In this document: piece by piece, positions 62,019-64,000 of the stretch
Position numbering within the stretch: position 1 is the first letter of the stretch
Layout of the letters: every line of letters starts with the position of its first letter
DNA from: Nocardioides sp. zg-1308
GTDB taxonomy: Bacteria > Actinomycetota > Actinomycetes > Propionibacteriales > Nocardioidaceae
DNA: 64,000 nt
Reading direction: 5' to 3'
Assembly: GCF_013155375.1 (NCBI RefSeq)
Contig: NZ_JABJQY010000002.1
Span: forward strand, 620,001-684,000
Notes under the pieces: model-generated
Database searches by the model: none
What the model saw: only the letters and a program-made list of their open reading frames with translations
Told to the model about the DNA's origin: nothing
Made by a program: the position numbers and the translations under genes

Positions 62019-62804
62019 TCAGCGGCCCGGGTACTCCCTCGGCGGGTGGTCGGAGCCGCCCTCGGCCGGCGGCTGCTGGCCGTAGGGGTTGTCCCCGGAC
62101 GAGGGGTACTGCGGGCCGGCGTCCGGGCCGGGCTCGATGCCCGGCTGGGCACCCGTCTGGGACCCGGGCTGGCCGTAGCCGCCGCCGTACTGGTCGGGCT
62201 GGCCGGGCTGGCCGTAGGACCCACCGCCGTAGCCGCCCGCGTAGCCGCCGTACTGGCCGCCGGGGTAGTCGCCGCCGGAGGAGCCGGTGCGCTTGAACCA
62301 GTCACCGGCACCGCCCACGAAGAGCAGCACGATCACCGCGACCGCCGCGACCAGCGTGACGAGCGAGATGCCGCTGGAGACGGAGAGGAGGGAGAACAGC
62401 GCGGTCACGACGGCGGAGATGACGAGGAGGATGCGGGCCACGTTGGACCGCCGCAGCACCAGCACGGCCAGCACGATCGCGATGATCGCCCAGATGACGA
62501 GCCCACCGACGACGGCCACGACGGCACCGATGGCGGTGTCCGCGTCGATGTTGGCGTCCTGGAACTCCGGGACCCGCTCCATCTCGTCGATGACCTCGTC
62601 GCGCGCGACGAACAGCGCCAGGGCCGCGAAGCCGAACAGGGCCGCGGTGAGCGCGGAGAACACGATCGTGATCCAGGCCGCGGCGGTCACCGTGCCGGGA
62701 CGCTTGTCCGACACGGGCTGGCCGTAGGCCGGCTGCCCGTAGGAGGGCTGGCCGTAGGACGGCTGCTGGCCGTAGGGACTGTTCTGGCCGTAGGGGTCGC
62801 TCAT
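62019..62804 (-). CDS. Four-helix membrane protein with Tyr-Gly-Gln-rich ends
   Basis: 261 residues. N-terminal PYGQ/SYGQP repeats (1-30), four membrane segments between about 38 and 170, then a Gly/Tyr/Pro/Gln-rich cytoplasmic or surface tail. Resembles the DUF4064-like or 'DUF'-class actinobacterial membrane proteins with disordered ends. Low-complexity ends may drive self-association. Function unknown. ATG 62804. Confidence 0.8.
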   Translation of the reverse strand: MSDPYGQNSPYGQQPSYGQPSYGQPAYGQPVSDKRPGTVTAAAWITIVFSALTAALFGFAALALFVARDEVIDEMERVPEFQDANIDADTAIGAVVAVVGGLVIWAIIAIVLAVLVLRRSNVARILLVISAVVTALFSLLSVSSGISLVTLVAAVAVIVLLFVGGAGDWFKRTGSSGGDYPGGQYGGYAGGYGGGSYGQPGQPDQYGGGYGQPGSQTGAQPGIEPGPDAGPQYPSSGDNPYGQQPPAEGGSDHPPREYPGR

Positions 62805-62851
62805 GGTCCTATCTCACCATGTCCGCGGTCCTCCACGGCAGTGCCGCAGGC

Positions 62852-64000
62852 TCAGCGCGGGTCGGGCGAGAACCAGCGCCGGACCTCGACCCGCCGCAGG
62901 CATACGACCGTCGCGACGGCGGCCACCGCCGGCACCAGCACGAAGGGTGCGGTCAGCATTAGGGCGAAGCACGCGCCGGCGCTGAAGGCGGCGCTGACCA
63001 TCAGGCCACGCCGGGCCCAGTCGCGCCGCGCCATCGCGAAGCCGGCGAGGACGAGCGCCGCCGAGCCCCACACGAAGGCACCGCTGGCGAGGGCGAACAC
63101 CGTCGTGCGCACCTCCCCACGCGTCAGGCCGTCCTCCATCATCTGCGGCTGCTGCTCCTCGAGCACGCTCATCAAGAAGTCGGGCGAGAAGCCGGCGATC
63201 GCGAACCAGAGCAGGGACAGCGCGAGCAGCCCACCGGCCGTGACCACCGTGATGACGAACGCCGCGACCATCGCCCCGGGACGCGTGTCGAGGGGACGGT
63301 GCTGCTGCCACGGCGGCGGCACCTGCGGGAGCCGGTCCTGCGCCCAGGGCTGCGGCGGCCGGCTCGGGTCCTGCGTCGGGGCCTCGGCGTACGCCCCCGG
63401 CGGGACCGGCTGGCCGTAGGCGTTGTGCGGCACGGGCTGGTGCTGGCCGAACGGCCGGTCCGCCGGCGGCGGGCCCGGCGGCTGGGCCGCGCCCGCACCC
63501 GGCTGGTCCTGGGGCGCCTGCGGACCGGCACCCCAGGACCCGCGGTAGTCCTGCGTGGCGCCGGCCGCACCCCTGTCGGCCTTGCCGGAACGGCCCGGCT
63601 TCTCGACGTCGCGGGCGGGGGCGGGCGGCGTCCACCGGCCGGTGGCGAACCACTCGCGGGCCGGGTTCACCCAGAGCATCGCAGCTCCTGCGGCGACGAA
63701 GGAGCCCGCGAGCCCGCCGGCGGTGAGGCCGGTGACGAAGACCGGGACGGCCAGCAGGCTGAGGCCGAGGCGGGCCGAGCGGTCCGGCTTGCGGACGTAC
63801 CAGCCGAGGATCGCGGTGCCGCAGGCGGCGGCCGCGGCGACCATCCCGCTGATGCGGAGGAGACCGGTCGCGCCCTCGACGTCGAGGCCCAGGGAGGAGA
63901 AGGGCGGCTCCGCGAGGAGGTCGCGGATCGACTGTTGGGTCTCGAGCGACCCCAGCGAGGCGACGCGCTCCCAGGCGGTGAGCAGCACCATCACGGAGGC
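62852..64000 (-). CDS. Multi-span membrane protein with Pro/Gln-rich loop (5' end probably off the edge)
   Basis: At least 380 residues. The frame is open to the window edge; GTG 63994 and ATG 63991 are candidate starts but no ribosome site is visible, so it may be partial. Two N-terminal membrane segments, a long Pro/Gln/Gly-rich disordered loop (about 120-225), and three C-terminal membrane segments. Similar low-complexity style to the neighbouring protein at 62019, suggesting a related pair. I recognise no family. Confidence 0.75.
   Translation of the reverse strand, partial: ASVMVLLTAWERVASLGSLETQQSIRDLLAEPPFSSLGLDVEGATGLLRISGMVAAAAACGTAILGWYVRKPDRSARLGLSLLAVPVFVTGLTAGGLAGSFVAAGAAMLWVNPAREWFATGRWTPPAPARDVEKPGRSGKADRGAAGATQDYRGSWGAGPQAPQDQPGAGAAQPPGPPPADRPFGQHQPVPHNAYGQPVPPGAYAEAPTQDPSRPPQPWAQDRLPQVPPPWQQHRPLDTRPGAMVAAFVITVVTAGGLLALSLLWFAIAGFSPDFLMSVLEEQQPQMMEDGLTRGEVRTTVFALASGAFVWGSAALVLAGFAMARRDWARRGLMVSAAFSAGACFALMLTAPFVLVPAVAAVATVVCLRRVEVRRWFSPDPR

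Overview
The window is very GC-rich, with dense genes, frequent GTG starts and many ATGA/GTGA stop-start overlaps. It carries actinobacterial marker families (DUF3073, DUF3151, DUF3817, DUF3311, class E sortase) and a class I lysyl-tRNA synthetase. Together these suggest a high-GC actinobacterium, most likely Nocardioides or a close relative (Propionibacteriales). This placement rests on protein resemblance only. I recognise no rRNA, tRNA, CRISPR array, insertion sequence or prophage, so this looks like chromosome backbone with a few lineage-specific islands. No gene-free stretch exceeds 300 bases; the longest are 10125-10423 and 25979-26256.

Layout. 1-10124 (minus): an enlarged phosphate-transport (pst) operon, pstC-pstA-pstS, then a large secreted PBP-like protein, a sortase-fold protein without catalytic His or Cys, an Ig-domain PstS-like protein, and pstB running off the left edge. 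10424-13019: a hypothetical propeller-like protein whose translation start is duplicated, and an amino-acid (valine/leucine-type) dehydrogenase followed by a mirror array of 31-bp repeats. 13249-16241: DUF3073, purM, purF. 16297-24135: small metabolic and regulatory genes. 24198-25978: a DrrAB-type ABC exporter divergent from a WYL regulator across a perfect palindrome. 26257-38888: purL, an orphan WXG100/type VII-like cluster, a DUF1906 cell-wall protein, purQ-purS, an acyl-CoA ligase and purC. 39588-43298: a sulfotransferase converging on a propeller enzyme, an acylphosphatase and a DHA2 exporter. 43324-47855: purA-purD-DUF402-purB. 48038-64000: a lipid kinase, a regulator, lysS, a DUF3311/SSS symporter pair, a second DHA2 exporter, fba, an RNA methyltransferase, DedA, pyrE, an intact class E sortase, an aminotransferase and two membrane proteins.

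How the genes work together. Nine de novo purine genes (purF, M, L, Q, S, C, B, D, A) lie in the window in several transcriptional groups. purE, purK, purN and purH are not seen. A DUF402 protein, from a family that includes nucleotide phosphatases, is translationally coupled between purD and purB. The most unusual set is the pst operon: tight overlaps tie a membrane-anchored PstS to a large PBP-like exoprotein and a catalytically dead sortase-fold protein, which suggests a surface-tethered phosphate-capture assembly that I do not recognise as described.
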